Assembly (NCBI GenBank): GCA_036346375.1
Contig: JAYEVE010000632.1
Location: forward strand, 62,001 to 126,000
Direction of reading: 5' to 3'
Source: Guadua angustifolia
Taxonomy: Eukaryota; Streptophyta; Magnoliopsida; Poales; Poaceae
Length of the DNA stretch: 64,000 nt
Below, piece after piece: positions 33,705-45,019 of this stretch. A program made the position numbers and the translations under genes. The notes below the pieces were generated by a model. It saw nothing but the letters and a program-made list of their open reading frames with translations, did no database searches and was not told where the DNA came from. Every line of letters starts with the position of its first letter. The first letter of the stretch is position 1.

Positions 33705-36262
33705 CAAATGGAAGAGGTCAAGGAAGTGATTGACTCACTTCCTCAGGAGAAGGCGCCAGGACCAGATGGGTTTATCGGGGCATTCTATGCTACCTGCTGG
33801 GAGATTATCAAAGATGACCTTCTATCGGCTATTCATCAGATGTATCATCTCAGGGGCCGTAGATTCCATCTCTTGAACTCCGCTCATATTGTGCTTTTGC
33901 CAAAAAAGAGAGAGGCAAACCATATTTCATATTACAGGCCGATAAGTCTCATTCATAGCTTTGCCAAGATCTTCACCAAGCTATTAGCCAATAGATTGGC
34001 GACAATGCTTAATCAGATGGTTTCTATCAATCAATCCGCTTTTATTAAGCACAGATCAATCCAAGAGAACTTCATCTACGTCCGCAACATGACCAGACAA
34101 CTGCATAAGAAGAGAGAGCAGTCCCTCTTTATAAAGCTGGACATTTTCAGGGCGTTCGACTCGGCCAGTTGGGAATACCTCATTGAGCTGCTACAAATCT
34201 TAGGTTTCGGTCAGCGTTGGAGAGATTGGATTTCTCTTTTATTGAGGTTGTCCACCTCAAAGATCATTCTAAATGGAATGCCAGTACGTCCTATTTCTCA
34301 TAAAAGAGGGCTTCGGCAGGGGGATCTGTTATTGCCAATGCTATTCATACTAGCAATTGATCCTTTACAGAGCATCTTGGCCAAAGCGGCAAGGGAAGGA
34401 ATATTAGACCCTTTGCCTTTGCGATCAGCTCATTTTCGAGCTTCCATGTATGCGAATGATGTAGCGCTTTTTGCAAACCCCACAATACAGGACTTGAACG
34501 CCATTTCAGCATCTCTATCAATCTTTGGGGATGCCACAGGTCTACACACAAATTTTCACAAATTTGAAATCTACAAAATAAGATGTCAGGGAATAGACTT
34601 AGCAGATGTGTTCCATAGCTTCCCAGCTCAAAGGAGGGTTTTCCCATGCAGGTATCTAGGATTGCCACTGCATCCCACTAAGCTCAAAAGGATAGACTTT
34701 CAACCCATCATAGATGAAGTAAACTGCTATCGATGGTGGCTCATCTTATTCTAGCAGACTCAGTCCTCACATCATTAGTATCCTATCATTTGTCGGTACT
34801 TCCTATATCCAAATGGGCGATCAATAAAATAAACAAAATTAGGAGGAATTTCATTTGGAGAGGGGAACAATCTTGTACAGGTGGTCATTGTTTGGTAAAT
34901 TAAAAGAAGGTTTGCAGGTCAAAAAGTCTGGGGGCCTAGGATTAAAGGACTTTGACAGATATGGCAGAGCTCTACGTCTACGATGGTTGTGGCACCAATA
35001 GAAAAATAGACAAAGGCCTTGGGTTCGGTTGGACGCCCTTGTCATGACACAGACCGGGCGCTTTTTCAGGCAAACATTACCATAGTTCTAGGGGATGGCA
35101 AGACGACGTCTTTTGGGATTCCAAATGGCTCAATGGGGTGGCACCAAAGGACATTGCACCTCACTGCTATCAGTTGGTGCGAAGGAGAAACAGATCAGTT
35201 TATGATGAGTTGACCAGTAACTCCTGGATAGCATCGTTTCGGAGGATTGCGGGTGCTACACAGCTGTCGGAATATTTTTTTACTTTGGCAGACCATCCAG
35301 TAGGTTAATCTTAGTTTGGATACTACAGATGACATACTGTGGAAGTGGGCCTTTGATCACCGATATTCAAAGAAAGTCGACTTACTTAGTGCGGTACAAA
35401 GGCGGTTGAGACAACAACTACACGCTTATTTGGAAGGCCGGTGTGGAAAACAAATGCAAATTTTTTATTTGGCTATTCCTTCAAAATAGGTTACTTACGG
35501 CAGACAGATTAGCGGCCAGGGGTTGGCCTCACAGTTATTTCTGCCCTCTATGCGGATCAGACCCTGAATCTGTAGCGCACCTCCTGCTCTACTACCCTTA
35601 CGCCAAACAGGTTTGGAGGAAGGTCTTCCAGCGGATCGGTTCTAATTCCATCATCCCTCAGGCAGGTCTTTCGCCTTCATCCTGGTGGCAGCAAATTCAG
35701 CAAGCAGCGACAAGCAACATGTGTAAACAAGTGGATACTATGGTAGTATACACTTGCTGAAATCTGTGGAAGGAAAGAAATGTGCGAATCTTCAGCAATG
35801 AATACCAACCCTTCCTCTCGGTTTTCAGTCGAATTGTCCAGAATGTTGATACGACAGGAGTAGCGATGAGATAGAGAAACCTCCCAAATGGGGAATACTA
35901 GCTTTACGAGTTTTAGGTCTGTGGAAATTGGGCAACACTTGTCTTGGCACGCACTTAGGGGAGATTCAATGTCCACAAGGGTCCCCAATTGCCTTTCCGG
36001 GCTTCAGCATTAGACACCCAACAGGATCGTTTCTCTTACGTTAGACGTTCTCCCTTTTGTGTCCGCTAGTTTCTCAGAGCATCCATGATTTGAGACCCAC
36101 ATAGGTTAGGGGTCGCCCGTTAGGAGCTTGTTACATTCTCTCCTATCCTCTAGCTTGTTAGTTCTGGTCGGGTTCTTACTTTCTTTCTCAATTAGGTGTT
36201 CTCTGCTTTCTGCTTTAATGCATGACAGAACTTCTACCACTTTTCATCAAAAATAAAAAAAG
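33705..36262 (+). pseudogene. LINE ORF2 (RT and zinc-finger part) with 3' tail, right part
   Basis: RT runs from MEEVKEVIDSLPQEKAPGPD (33708) to 34754 with YRPISLIHSFAKIFTKLLA, LDIFRAFDSASWEYL and GLRQGD. The active-site box reads YAND (about 34450) instead of YADD, which should abolish catalysis. After a stop at 34754 the homology continues in other frames; 35443-35760 encodes CKFFIWLFLQNRLLTADRLA then CPLCGSDPESVAHLL, the reverse-transcriptase zinc-binding domain. The 3' end is near 36240-36262 with a short A-rich tail (CATCAAAAATAAAAAAAG). The left part is at 21945-22206. It is a dead 5'-truncated copy older than the copia insertion. Confidence 0.85.
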
Positions 36263-36295
36263 TATCCACACTCGGTGGGGATCAGTCGATGGGTG

Positions 36296-36730
36296 AGTTC
36301 CAACGGATTGGTTCTAGTGGCATCCTGGAAAATTCATTCTTGTACCTCTCGATCGGTTTTAATTGCAAATTAAGGCGTGTTTCTTGAGGATATCCCCCGC
36401 AATTTCCTCGTTAATTCCCCGCCTCCGTTCTTCCCCTCCTTTTTCATGGTCGGTGACTCACACAGAATCATTTCAGCTGCACGTACAAATCATATATAAC
36501 TAGTGCTTAGTCCCTGCCCGGTAGATGCCCTCAAGCCTTGTTCTACTGATTCATACAATTTCGTTTCACCATCTTCATCCATACTCTCTGATCTTGATCC
36601 TTGCATACTTGTCCATTTCGTTTCACATTTTCAGCATCTTGCATCAGCTGGCAGCTAGCGCACTCGAGTGCTTTAATTCTTTCGTTTTTTTCCCTGATCG
36701 AGCAGGGGATTTCCTGAGATCGGCGTGCCT
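36296..36730 (+). promoter_or_regulatory. Promoter and leader of gene B
   Basis: Homologous to sequence upstream of gene A. TATA box TATATAA is at 36493-36499. The leader contains TTCATACAATTTCGTTTCAC and CATCAGCTGGCAGCTAGC, both shared with gene A, and a T-rich run ending CCCTGATCGAGCAG at about 36708 that resembles a 3' splice site. The LINE tail ends only about 35 bp upstream of this block. Confidence 0.65.
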
Positions 36731-36736
36731 AAATTA

Positions 36737-38050
36737 ATGGCGGGGACGGTGGTATCTGCGGCCGTGGAGGCGGTCGTTGGTGCGGTCACTGGTGCGGTCG
36801 TTGGTGTGGTCTCCTCCTACATGGCGTCCAAGAGGCACAACGTCGAGAAGCTGGAGATAGCGCACACCGAATTGGAGCTCGCGCTTGAGAGGTCTAAGAA
36901 TCTGCCCATCACCGACGTCTCGTTGCTGCGCAAAAGGAAGATCATCGTGCGTGGCTACGAGGAGTGCGACAATGTGCTGCACAAATACAAGCTGCAGGCC
37001 TTGGAAGACGAAGAGAACGAACAAGCGGTAACACGCCCCTCCTTCCCTAAACGGATGGCTAAAGGTGTCCTGGGTTGCTCCGATGTTGGAAGATTTGAAC
37101 ACCTTGCAGGTGTTGCCCGTGAGTTTCGAATAGAACTGGAGTCTGGTTGTTCACTTCGGCAGTACATGTTTATCAGACCTCTCATCAGGCCACTTCTCGA
37201 AGGCAAAACTCTCTGGTATGAAATGGAGCAAGGGAGCCGAAGTCGTCTTTTTGGTATACTGCCCGTATGTTTGGAAGGGCGTGGTGCGGAGGCATGGCTA
37301 TACTTCGGTAGCAAAGATCTCAAGATGCCAACAAAGAGAAGTTTCGAGCTCTTCTTGGCGCTACGGCTCTCGGAAAGCACGGACATGGTTGGGATTGCCA
37401 TTGAATGCCTGCAGTCACTGGGAACTCCGTTCAAGTCTCTGGCCCAAGTTGCGACGGGAGAACTGGCTCAGCTGCCTGCACAAGACATTGTCCCTACTTC
37501 AGCTCTGGTGCCCGGATCCATTATGTTGCAAATGGTGAACTTGCTCAGAGAATTTCGCCCGGATCCATTATGTTGCAGAGCAAATGCGCACAGTAGTCCT
37601 CGCGCCAACAACAGCATCTCTTCATCCGAGATATCATACAGATCCCCAGAACAAGTTACTTTCATGGGACTTCGTTGCTACATTCCAGCGTTTGATGAGC
37701 ACAACTTGCAAATTAGCTCACCTGACGAAGCCGTCAGAAACGCCGTTGCGAGGAACTGGGCGCCTTTGGAGCTGGCAGCTGCTTTCTTCCTACCTCATGT
37801 CTGGTGCAATGTAATGGGGGATAGTTTTGCGTTGGAGGAAATAAGTGGACGGGAGGTACCGGTACCTATAAATGGCAGCAGACTGCGTGAACTGGAGGAG
37901 ATGGTACAAGCAAGGGTAGTTGACTGTTTTATCCGACAGCCCGAGCCAGCGAAGTGTAGGATGTATTGGATCTCTGCACATGGCAGGGCAGGCTTTTGTG
38001 TGCGGAAGCCAATCACCGAAAGTAAGGGCAGATCCAAGACCGAAGAGTAG
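36737..38050 (+). CDS. Gene B: paralogue of gene A, coiled-coil disease-resistance-like protein
   Basis: A single-exon ORF of 437 codons from the ATG at 36737 (the frame opens at a GTG at 36725). It follows gene A closely: hydrophobic Val/Ala N-terminus (MAGTVVSAAVEAVVGAVTG), a charged helical CC-like region (about 30-95), SESTDMVGIAIECLQSL (from about 212), RPDPLCC (about 274) and YRSPEQVTFMGLRCYIPAF. The C-terminus (GRSKTEE) lacks the basic tail of A. Relative to A it has lost about 18 codons near KRIARTTRSSISS and has a partial tandem duplication (CCCGGATCCATTATGTTGCA at 37511 and 37558, 47 bp apart) read in two frames. No NB-ARC or LRR. Function unknown; an immune role is only suggested by the N-terminal resemblance. 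Confidence 0.8.
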   Translation: MAGTVVSAAVEAVVGAVTGAVVGVVSSYMASKRHNVEKLEIAHTELELALERSKNLPITDVSLLRKRKIIVRGYEECDNVLHKYKLQALEDEENEQAVTRPSFPKRMAKGVLGCSDVGRFEHLAGVAREFRIELESGCSLRQYMFIRPLIRPLLEGKTLWYEMEQGSRSRLFGILPVCLEGRGAEAWLYFGSKDLKMPTKRSFELFLALRLSESTDMVGIAIECLQSLGTPFKSLAQVATGELAQLPAQDIVPTSALVPGSIMLQMVNLLREFRPDPLCCRANAHSSPRANNSISSSEISYRSPEQVTFMGLRCYIPAFDEHNLQISSPDEAVRNAVARNWAPLELAAAFFLPHVWCNVMGDSFALEEISGREVPVPINGSRLRELEEMVQARVVDCFIRQPEPAKCRMYWISAHGRAGFCVRKPITESKGRSKTEE

Positions 38051-38481
38051 CGAAAAGAAGGAAGTAAGATACTAAGAGTAGAGGTACATGAAGTTTTATG
38101 CTAGGCTGAGATGGCGTTTGTTTAGATTTATATAGGCCTTGACCACTTCGTTTCGGTCATGGCTCACACATATAGTGCGCTTGATTATGCGATCGAACAG
38201 ATGTGGTGTTTGGTGTTTGGATCGTGCAATATGTTCTCCAACTGTATGCATGGTGCTTCACTATTTTCATTTTTTAAAAATTGGCAAATCAGTCAAAATT
38301 TTTGACCTTCGGATCAAAACCCACCTTGCTCAGATCTGCTCATTTGTCACGCGTTGCAAGCTAAAAAACGATTAGAAAACATTAATGGGCCTGAGAAACT
38401 TTAACGGGCTCGCTTCTAGACCCAATTAATATTTTTCTTAACGCTCTTTTTCATTGTACCTTAACAGGCTTTTTTATTTTC

Positions 38482-38870
38482 TGTAACATCCCGAAAAATT
38501 TAAAAATAAGAAAATGGAAATTTGAAATTTAAAAATGGAATTGAATAAAAATTTCAATTTGAATCAAAATTTTAATTTAAAACAATGTCCTTTCCTCATT
38601 TTCTTGCATTCTAATCTTAAGAAAAGAATAAATGGAAATATTAAAATTATCTCTTCCAAAACAAATAAACTTTAAAAATGAATTTGAAGTGTGATCTTTA
38701 ATTTCAAGGTTCATTTCCTGATTTTTCTCGAATTATTGGATTTTCTTGAGCTTTTGCTTTTAAAAAGAAAAACCCAATAAAGTGAAATAGTAATTAAAAT
38801 AGTAAAAGTAAAAAGGTAAGAACAAAATATCTACAAAAATGGTAATAAAATATCGATTAGAGCATTTATA
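38482..38870. repeat. Possible LTR fragment (TGTAACATCCCG start)
   Basis: TGTAACATCCCGAAAAATTT opens a very AT-rich stretch with AAATTT-type repeats. TGTAACAYCCCG is a common start of long gypsy LTRs and resembles the edge of the unit at 49411. No matching end or target duplication was found. Confidence 0.3.
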
Positions 38871-39149
38871 TTCAGCGAGCCACGTCATCACAAATGTTTT
38901 TGTTCTTTTCATTGATACTTATCACAGTAGATCCAAGTATCGTACTCACCTAGCTAGATCCCTTCTTTTACTCTGCGTCGCTTCCATCCACCACCGTTTC
39001 GGACGCCTAACCTCTAACCGATCGACGTGGTGAGCATTCAAGTACCAATTAGGCCCAACGAGCAATCCAGCGACAATACGTTCAGACTCGCCGGCCAGTA
39101 GTTTATCACATATCGTATCCCTACTAAGGGTATAAACACTGGTATAGAC

Positions 39150-39313
39150 GGTTCTTGTCTATAATATATCTCTATATTATCTATAGATAGTATTAAAAAT
39201 AACTTATATATACAATAGAACGTCTATATAATTGTCTGTAATGGTCTCTCATGCAATTAACATAATGTCTATATAATAGTACACAAAATAGAAAGCTGTC
39301 TATAAGACCGTCT
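39150..39313. mobile_element. Short AT-rich MITE-like element
   Basis: The left end TAGACGGTTCTTGTCTATA and the right end, reversed, CAGACGGTCTTATAGAC are imperfect inverted repeats, and the interior is AT-rich with TCTATATTATCTATAGATAG. It abuts the 3' tail of the minus-strand LINE, so the right border may be altered. Confidence 0.45.
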
Positions 39314-39483
39314 GTTTTTTTAGATAAAGGATAAAAATCCGGTCTCTGCAAAAGCACACAACCGAGTTGTACAACGGAATCAACCGTGTAACATTATTGG
39401 AACAGGGAATGCAAATAAAGTTTTACATTAAAACCCAATTCTATAATAGCGATTCCATCCATGCTTGGCAAAAATATCCAAAG

Positions 39484-41596
39484 CTACCGCCTCCAAAGCC
39501 TTGCTTGCCAATCGAATGGTCTCCTATTGGTCTCATCTTTGCAATAACGCCCAAAACCGCATCCAATATGTTCCCTCAAGATAGCTCGCATAAACGAAGA
39601 ATATTGTTTTTTCTCAAAGGTTAGATCATTTCTTGTGCACCAAATAGCCCATAATAAAGCCGCACCCCCACAAGAATCGGGCTTTTTCATCTTTCTCAAT
39701 GCACGATAGCCAACAACCAAGCATATGAGAAATTGACCTAGGTGGAGATAAACCAAGAGCAATATGGACAATATTCCAAATAATTTTTGAGTGTTGACAA
39801 TCAAAAATAAATGCTGAATTGTTTCATTACAATTCTGAAACGACATTTTGATTCCCTTCAATTTCTTTTAGCAAGATTGTCCTTTGTTAAAATAACTCCT
39901 CTTCGTAAATACCAAAGGAAAATCTTAATCTTCAATGGGAGTTTCAACTTCCAAATGAATTTATTGTTGAAAGGAGTACCTGGTTCATCAAATGAACATA
40001 CATAGAATGTCTGATGAATCGCCCATGTCTATGTAAACTCCGGTGAAATGTATCCCTTCCATCGATAAGTTGACAATTAGCTAGTTTAGCGGTTAGATTG
40101 AACCATTCATCGGTTTGTCTCCTAATAATGAGCGTCGGAAATTAATATTTGGTGGCATCTGAGTCAAAACCTTAGCCACAGTAATATTTTGGTGATGAGC
40201 AATATTATCTGAGACTTGAAAATTGTTCTTTAAGAGGGTAGAATCCACCCATTTGTCTTCCCAAAATCTGGTTTGAGAACCATCTCTAATATGAAATGAG
40301 CCACAAGCCAAGAATTCCTCCTTAACCTTAAGGAGCCCTTTCCAAAACTGTGAGTCCCCAGGCTTAATCTGCACTTAGGACAAACATCTTGAATTCAAAT
40401 ATTTATTTTTAAGCAAGGTCTGCCAAAGCCCATCCTCATTAATCAGTTTAAATAACCATTTACTTAGGAGACATGTATTCTGAATCTTAAGATCAATAAT
40501 TCCCAATCCGCCTTGATCTTTGGGACGACACAATATATCCCACTTAGCAAGACGATACTTTCGCTTTTCATTATTACCTTGCCAAAAAAACCGAGACCGA
40601 CAGAAATCTAGCCTTTTGAGAACACCCTTGGGAATTTCAAAAAAAGACATCATGAACATGGGAAGACTACTTAACACAGAATTGAGAAGCACAAGTCTCC
40701 CCCCATAAGATAAGTGTTTAGCCTTCCATAGACTTAGTTTTTTGTTAAATCTTTCTTCAATTGCACCCCAATCCGCATTCCGGAGTTTATGATAGTGCAT
40801 CGGAATACCTAAGTATCTGAATGGATAAGAATCCATGCCACACCAAGCAGATCGAGAATATGCTTGTTCATGTTGGCTAGCATCACCAAAGCAAAAATTT
40901 TACTTTTGTGAAAATTAATTTTTAAACCCGATAGTTGTTCGAATACAGAGAGCAATAACTTCATGTTTTTAGCTTGTTCTATATCATGATCCATGAAAAG
41001 GATAGTATCATCAGCATACTGAAGAATCGATAATCCATCGTCAATGAGATGAGGAATAACACCTCGAATCTGACCATCCTCTTTTGCTCTCTTAATCAAA
41101 ATAGCCAACATATCAGCCACAATATTAAACATAATAGGGGACATAGGATCCCCCTGCCTGAGGCCTTTTTTAGTTTGGAAGTAATGACCAATATCATCAT
41201 TAACTTTAATACCCACGCTACCCCCAGTAACAAACTGTTCAACCCATGAACACCACTTTTGACCGAAACCCTTCATTAAGAGGGGTTTCTTTGCGAAAAA
41301 GACCATTTCACTTTATCATAGGCCTTTTCAAAATCAAGTTTTAAAATCACTCAAATCAAGCTTTTTAGACTTTAGTTCATGAATAGTTTCATGTAATATG
41401 ACTACACCTTCCATAATATTGCATACCGCATAAAGGCATTTGAGAAGGTTTTACAACTTTATGGGCCACCCCATAATTCTATTAGTAGCAACTTTTGTGA
41501 AAATTTTGAAACTCACATTGAGCAAACATATGGGTCTATATTGTTGTATTTTGGTGGCCTCATGATTTTTTGGCAAGAGAGTAATGATTCCAAAAT
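39484..41596 (-). pseudogene. LINE ORF2, remainder of RT, connection and zinc-binding region
   Basis: After the stop at 41597 a frame-broken stretch leads to 41306-40809 with KKGLRQGDPMSPIMFNIVA and an intact YADD box (LQYADDTILF). The next piece, 40836-40375, has YLGIPMHYHKL and SYGGRLVLLNSVLSSLPMF. An in-frame TAA at 40375-40377 precedes QIKPGDSQFWKGL (to 40093). 39861-39484 shows CNETIQHLF and LLWAIWCTRNDLTFEK, the C-terminal zinc-binding type region. The catalytic box is intact but the ORF is not. Confidence 0.8.
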
Positions 41597-43087
41597 TTAG
41601 GCTATCTGTTGATAATTTTCATGATACAAATCATTGAACAACGCCATAAGATCCCCTTTGATAATATCCCAAAATACCTGATAAAATTCAGCAGGGAAAC
41701 CATCAGGACCAGGCGACTTATTGTGTTCCATTTGGAACACAGCTTCTCTCACCTCTTTTTCAGTGAAATATGCAATTAGAGCATCATTTTCCTCATTTGT
41801 TACTTGAGGAATATCATGATTATAGTCCTCCACCAAACGGAAAGTATTTTCTTCTGGCGGCCCAAACAAACCCTTATAATAGTTTGTAATATAAGCTTTT
41901 AAATCAGCATCCCCCACAATGGTACCATCTTCATGATCTAATTTGAAGATATGTTGTTTTCTGTGTTTACCATTAGCAACTAGATGGAAATATTGAGTAT
42001 TGTCATCACCTTCCAAAAGATCTTTTGTTTTAGCTCTCTCATACCATTTAATTTCTTCTTCCCTCAACAAGTTCACCAATCTCTCGTTGAGATAATGTTT
42101 CAAATTTAATTCATGAGCTGAGAGAGCGCTATGTTCAGTTTTTTTATCAAGATCATCAATTATCGAGATGATCCTTTTCTTCTCTTTTTTATTGTGCCCA
42201 GCAGTATGTTTGGCCCATCCTCTTAAAAATTGTCTAAGAGAACGAATCTTATTCTGCCAGTTATCCAAAGCAGTATCCCCTCTAGATTCAGATTGCCATT
42301 TATCTGCAACCAACTCATAGAAGCCATCTCTAATGAGCCAACCACGTTCAAATTTGAACAACGGTTCCTGTCTATTATGGGACGAAACCCCAGTGTTTAA
42401 GAGCAAAGGTGTATGGTCTGAATGGCTTCTATCTCTAGCCTGCACCATGGTAAGGGGAAACTTATTTTCCCACTCAGTAGATACCAAAATTCTATCTAAC
42501 TTCTCAAAAGTTGGGTTATCACCGCTACTCGCCCAAGTATATTGTCTACCAGATAATTGTATCTCTCTGAGTTCTAGAGATTGAATTACCATGTTAAAAA
42601 GATCAGGCCATTTGTTATGAAAGTTATCCTTATTTTTATCCTCAGGACCACGCATAATATTAAAATCCCCACCAATAATATAAGGTAACGATTCTTTGCT
42701 ACAAATATTAGCTATTTCAGTTAGGAACATATCCTTATAATCCTGCTGAGCAGGACCATAGACTGATATTAACACCCATTTGAAGCCATCACTTTTATTT
42801 CGAAGCGTAAACTTAATATAAAAGTCCCCTTCATCAATGGCTCCAATATCATAAACCGTTAAGTCCGCTCCCAATAGCATCCCCCCAGAACGGCCATGAG
42901 GCGCCATACAGTGCCAAATAAAATCTTTGCCACCACATAATTTTTTTAGGGTCTTATCCGGGAAATGATCCCGACCCGTCTCCATCAAAGCAATAAAATC
43001 AAGATGTATCTCTTTAGCCATATCATGTAAATACCTATGTTTAGCCAAGTCTCCAAGACCTCTGCTATTCCAGAAAATACCTCTCAT
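41597..43087 (-). pseudogene. LINE ORF2, endonuclease and start of RT
   Basis: A 496-residue minus frame from ATG. It has the apurinic-type endonuclease motifs FWNSRGLGD, ALMETGRDHF, LISVYGP, YIIGGDFNIMRG and RSHSDHTPLL, in the usual order, so that domain looks complete. The RT begins with REAVFQMEHNKSPGPDGFPA and stops at HENYQQIA. The rest of RT follows in other frames. An N-terminus at FWNSRG is normal for plant LINE ORF2. Confidence 0.85.
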
Positions 43088-43164
43088 TTAAAACTCAACT
43101 TAGATGGAGTTTTTGGTTTTTTATTAAATAGTAAACAATAACTTTCTCTCTCCTTCACATCACT

Positions 43165-43735
43165 TAAAATCCTACATAGATAATCTTACAAACAGCTGAC
43201 ATATATCATTGTATATACCTAAGAACACAACATCGCTGACATTCCCTGCCCAGGCGTGCAAACGCTGCGACACTCATGCTTCGTCGTGCCCATGGCGAGC
43301 TAGTTGCCCATCAAATCACACACTATGCCCAACATCTCCCGCAAGAACTACCACCCATGCCCATGTTCAGTTGTAACCCACAAATCAAAAAAGCTATGGC
43401 TAAATAAAAAAAAGATTCATGTACAAATAAGAAGTAACATTTATTAGTCATTTACTAGTTTGGATAGGATTTGTGTTTTGTCACGTAGCCGATAGTCACT
43501 GGGACAGTTTTATTGCATTGAGTGCTGTTATAAGTAGCTCGGTCGGTACGCGTTGAATGACTAAGGAGTAGAGTAGGTTATTCTACACGCAGCTATAGAA
43601 TATGTATGTATGTATGTATAATACAGTGTGGACTACGCACCCATATACGTGCATTACTAAGGGAAAAAACACAATTGGCATGATCGCGAATTTGCCTGCA
43701 GCTGCCTTGATGTTTCCTCTCTCATGATAGCGATA
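43165..43735. other. No gene recognised
   Basis: Intergenic sequence between the LINE and the first copy of the gene C upstream module. It contains a short TATG microsatellite (TATGTATGTATGTATAATAC, about 43602). No open frame of interest. Confidence 0.4.
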
Positions 43736-43737
43736 TT

Positions 43738-44870
43738 GTTTTTCAAGATATCAGCTACTCCACTCGTTTAAAGGCATGGACGAGCCAGAGCCTGGTTAAT
43801 TTGTCAAAAGATGAGACGAGAGTGAGAGCATCCTATTAATTTGTCTGACGATGAGAAGAGAGTGAGAGCATCCGATTTATTTGTCTGGCGATGAGATCAA
43901 AGTGAGCATCCGTAATTACCGTGTGAGATTTCCCGTAGCTAGGCTGTGGATTGTCCCATTATTCCTTTAAATGAGTGGATCAAGCATGGATAAAAGACTT
44001 GGTCGAAAGCCTGGATCAAGCATGGATAAAAGGAACATTTTTTCTAAAAAAAAAAGTGACTGCGAAGACTTGAACATAATTATCTTTTCGGCAAACTGCG
44101 ATTGATTTCATTTCTTCTTTTATTCTGCGTGGTGATGGTTTCGGTACAAGACATTATTTCTAAATTTCTATGCTGTCTTAACTATGATGATAAATACACA
44201 ATTTCGGCCTATAATTTCTATGCCCATGCATTTTTTCCAAGAACACGTTGCCATAGTCTGTGTGCTTCACCCTCGAGAAAGAGTGTACACAGTTCATTTT
44301 CATCGAGTAATTTATCTCAAGTCTCTATCATTTTCCTTCTCTTGCAGTGATATTCCTTGTTTTACATTCAAGAGTTTTACCATCGTTGAGTGGTGCCAGG
44401 AGATACCACCAAATTATCTTTTTCTTGTACCTCTTGCTACCTCATTTTAGTGCTAGCTTAATACATAGCTTAGTGCCTCCTAAAGACGGTAATTAAAAAG
44501 CCTCTTTATATTATCATCAAGCTCATATTGTTTTAAAGTAAGTTTTCTTTTCCTTGAGGAGATAGCATGGTGGTTGGTTGTTGGTTAGCTCTGCATCAGC
44601 CAAATCTATGGTTGGGGGTTGGCGGTGCAGTCATTGTTTGTGGAATCCAAATCTACAGTTGGGGAGTGGCGGTGCAGTCATTGTTTGTGGAAACGAAAAG
44701 ATGATTGAATATATGGGAACACTATATTTCATATTCGGTAACGAATATACAAAATTAGGTGCTCCCACGAGAGTTCAACTTTTCTCTTTTGCATCTATAC
44801 TAGCAAAATATATGATTGGAGATTGTGTAGTCCATTGATTCTCAGCACCTTTGTGTAGCGTTTGATTAAT
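43738..44870 (+). repeat. Gene C upstream module, copy 1
   Basis: Begins TTTTTCAAGATATCAGCTAC and includes GTGTGAGATTTCCCGTAGCT, TGGATCAAGCATGGATAAAA, TTCGGCCTATAATTTCTATG and TGGTTGGTTGTTGGTTAGC. The same sequence recurs at 44957-47075 (directly before gene C), in part at 52870-53720 and in part at 61594-62048. Short ORFs inside (44102-44350 and 44184-44450) appear in all copies with different stops, so they look non-coding. The module is best read as promoter or leader sequence. Confidence 0.85.
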
Positions 44871-45019
44871 TACATATATAGGACAAACCTATAAAATACC
44901 TCCGATTATGCTATGTTGTGGTTGTTGTCTTTCAATTTATGTTGCTTGCCTATATGCATCCGATTAATTTGTCTGACGATGAGAAGAGAGTGAGAGCATC
45001 CGATTTATTTGTCTGACGA

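Larger units (their letters stand above)
39313..43160 (-). mobile_element. LINE, minus strand, ORF2 nearly full length
   Basis: The 3' tail lies at 39313-39340 (minus strand ends TTTATCTAAAAAAA). ORF2 spans 43087 to about 39484. No ORF1 was recognised upstream (43088-43735), so the copy is probably 5'-truncated. ORF2 is broken by a stop at 41597, a frame change near 40810-40840 and a TAA at 40375-40377. Confidence 0.85.

Noticed and set aside
44102..44450. ORFs conserved between upstream-module copies (also 46476-46937 and 53001-53360)
   Set aside because: Frames differ in length and are shifted between copies; conservation is at DNA level, so they are treated as non-coding leader or promoter.
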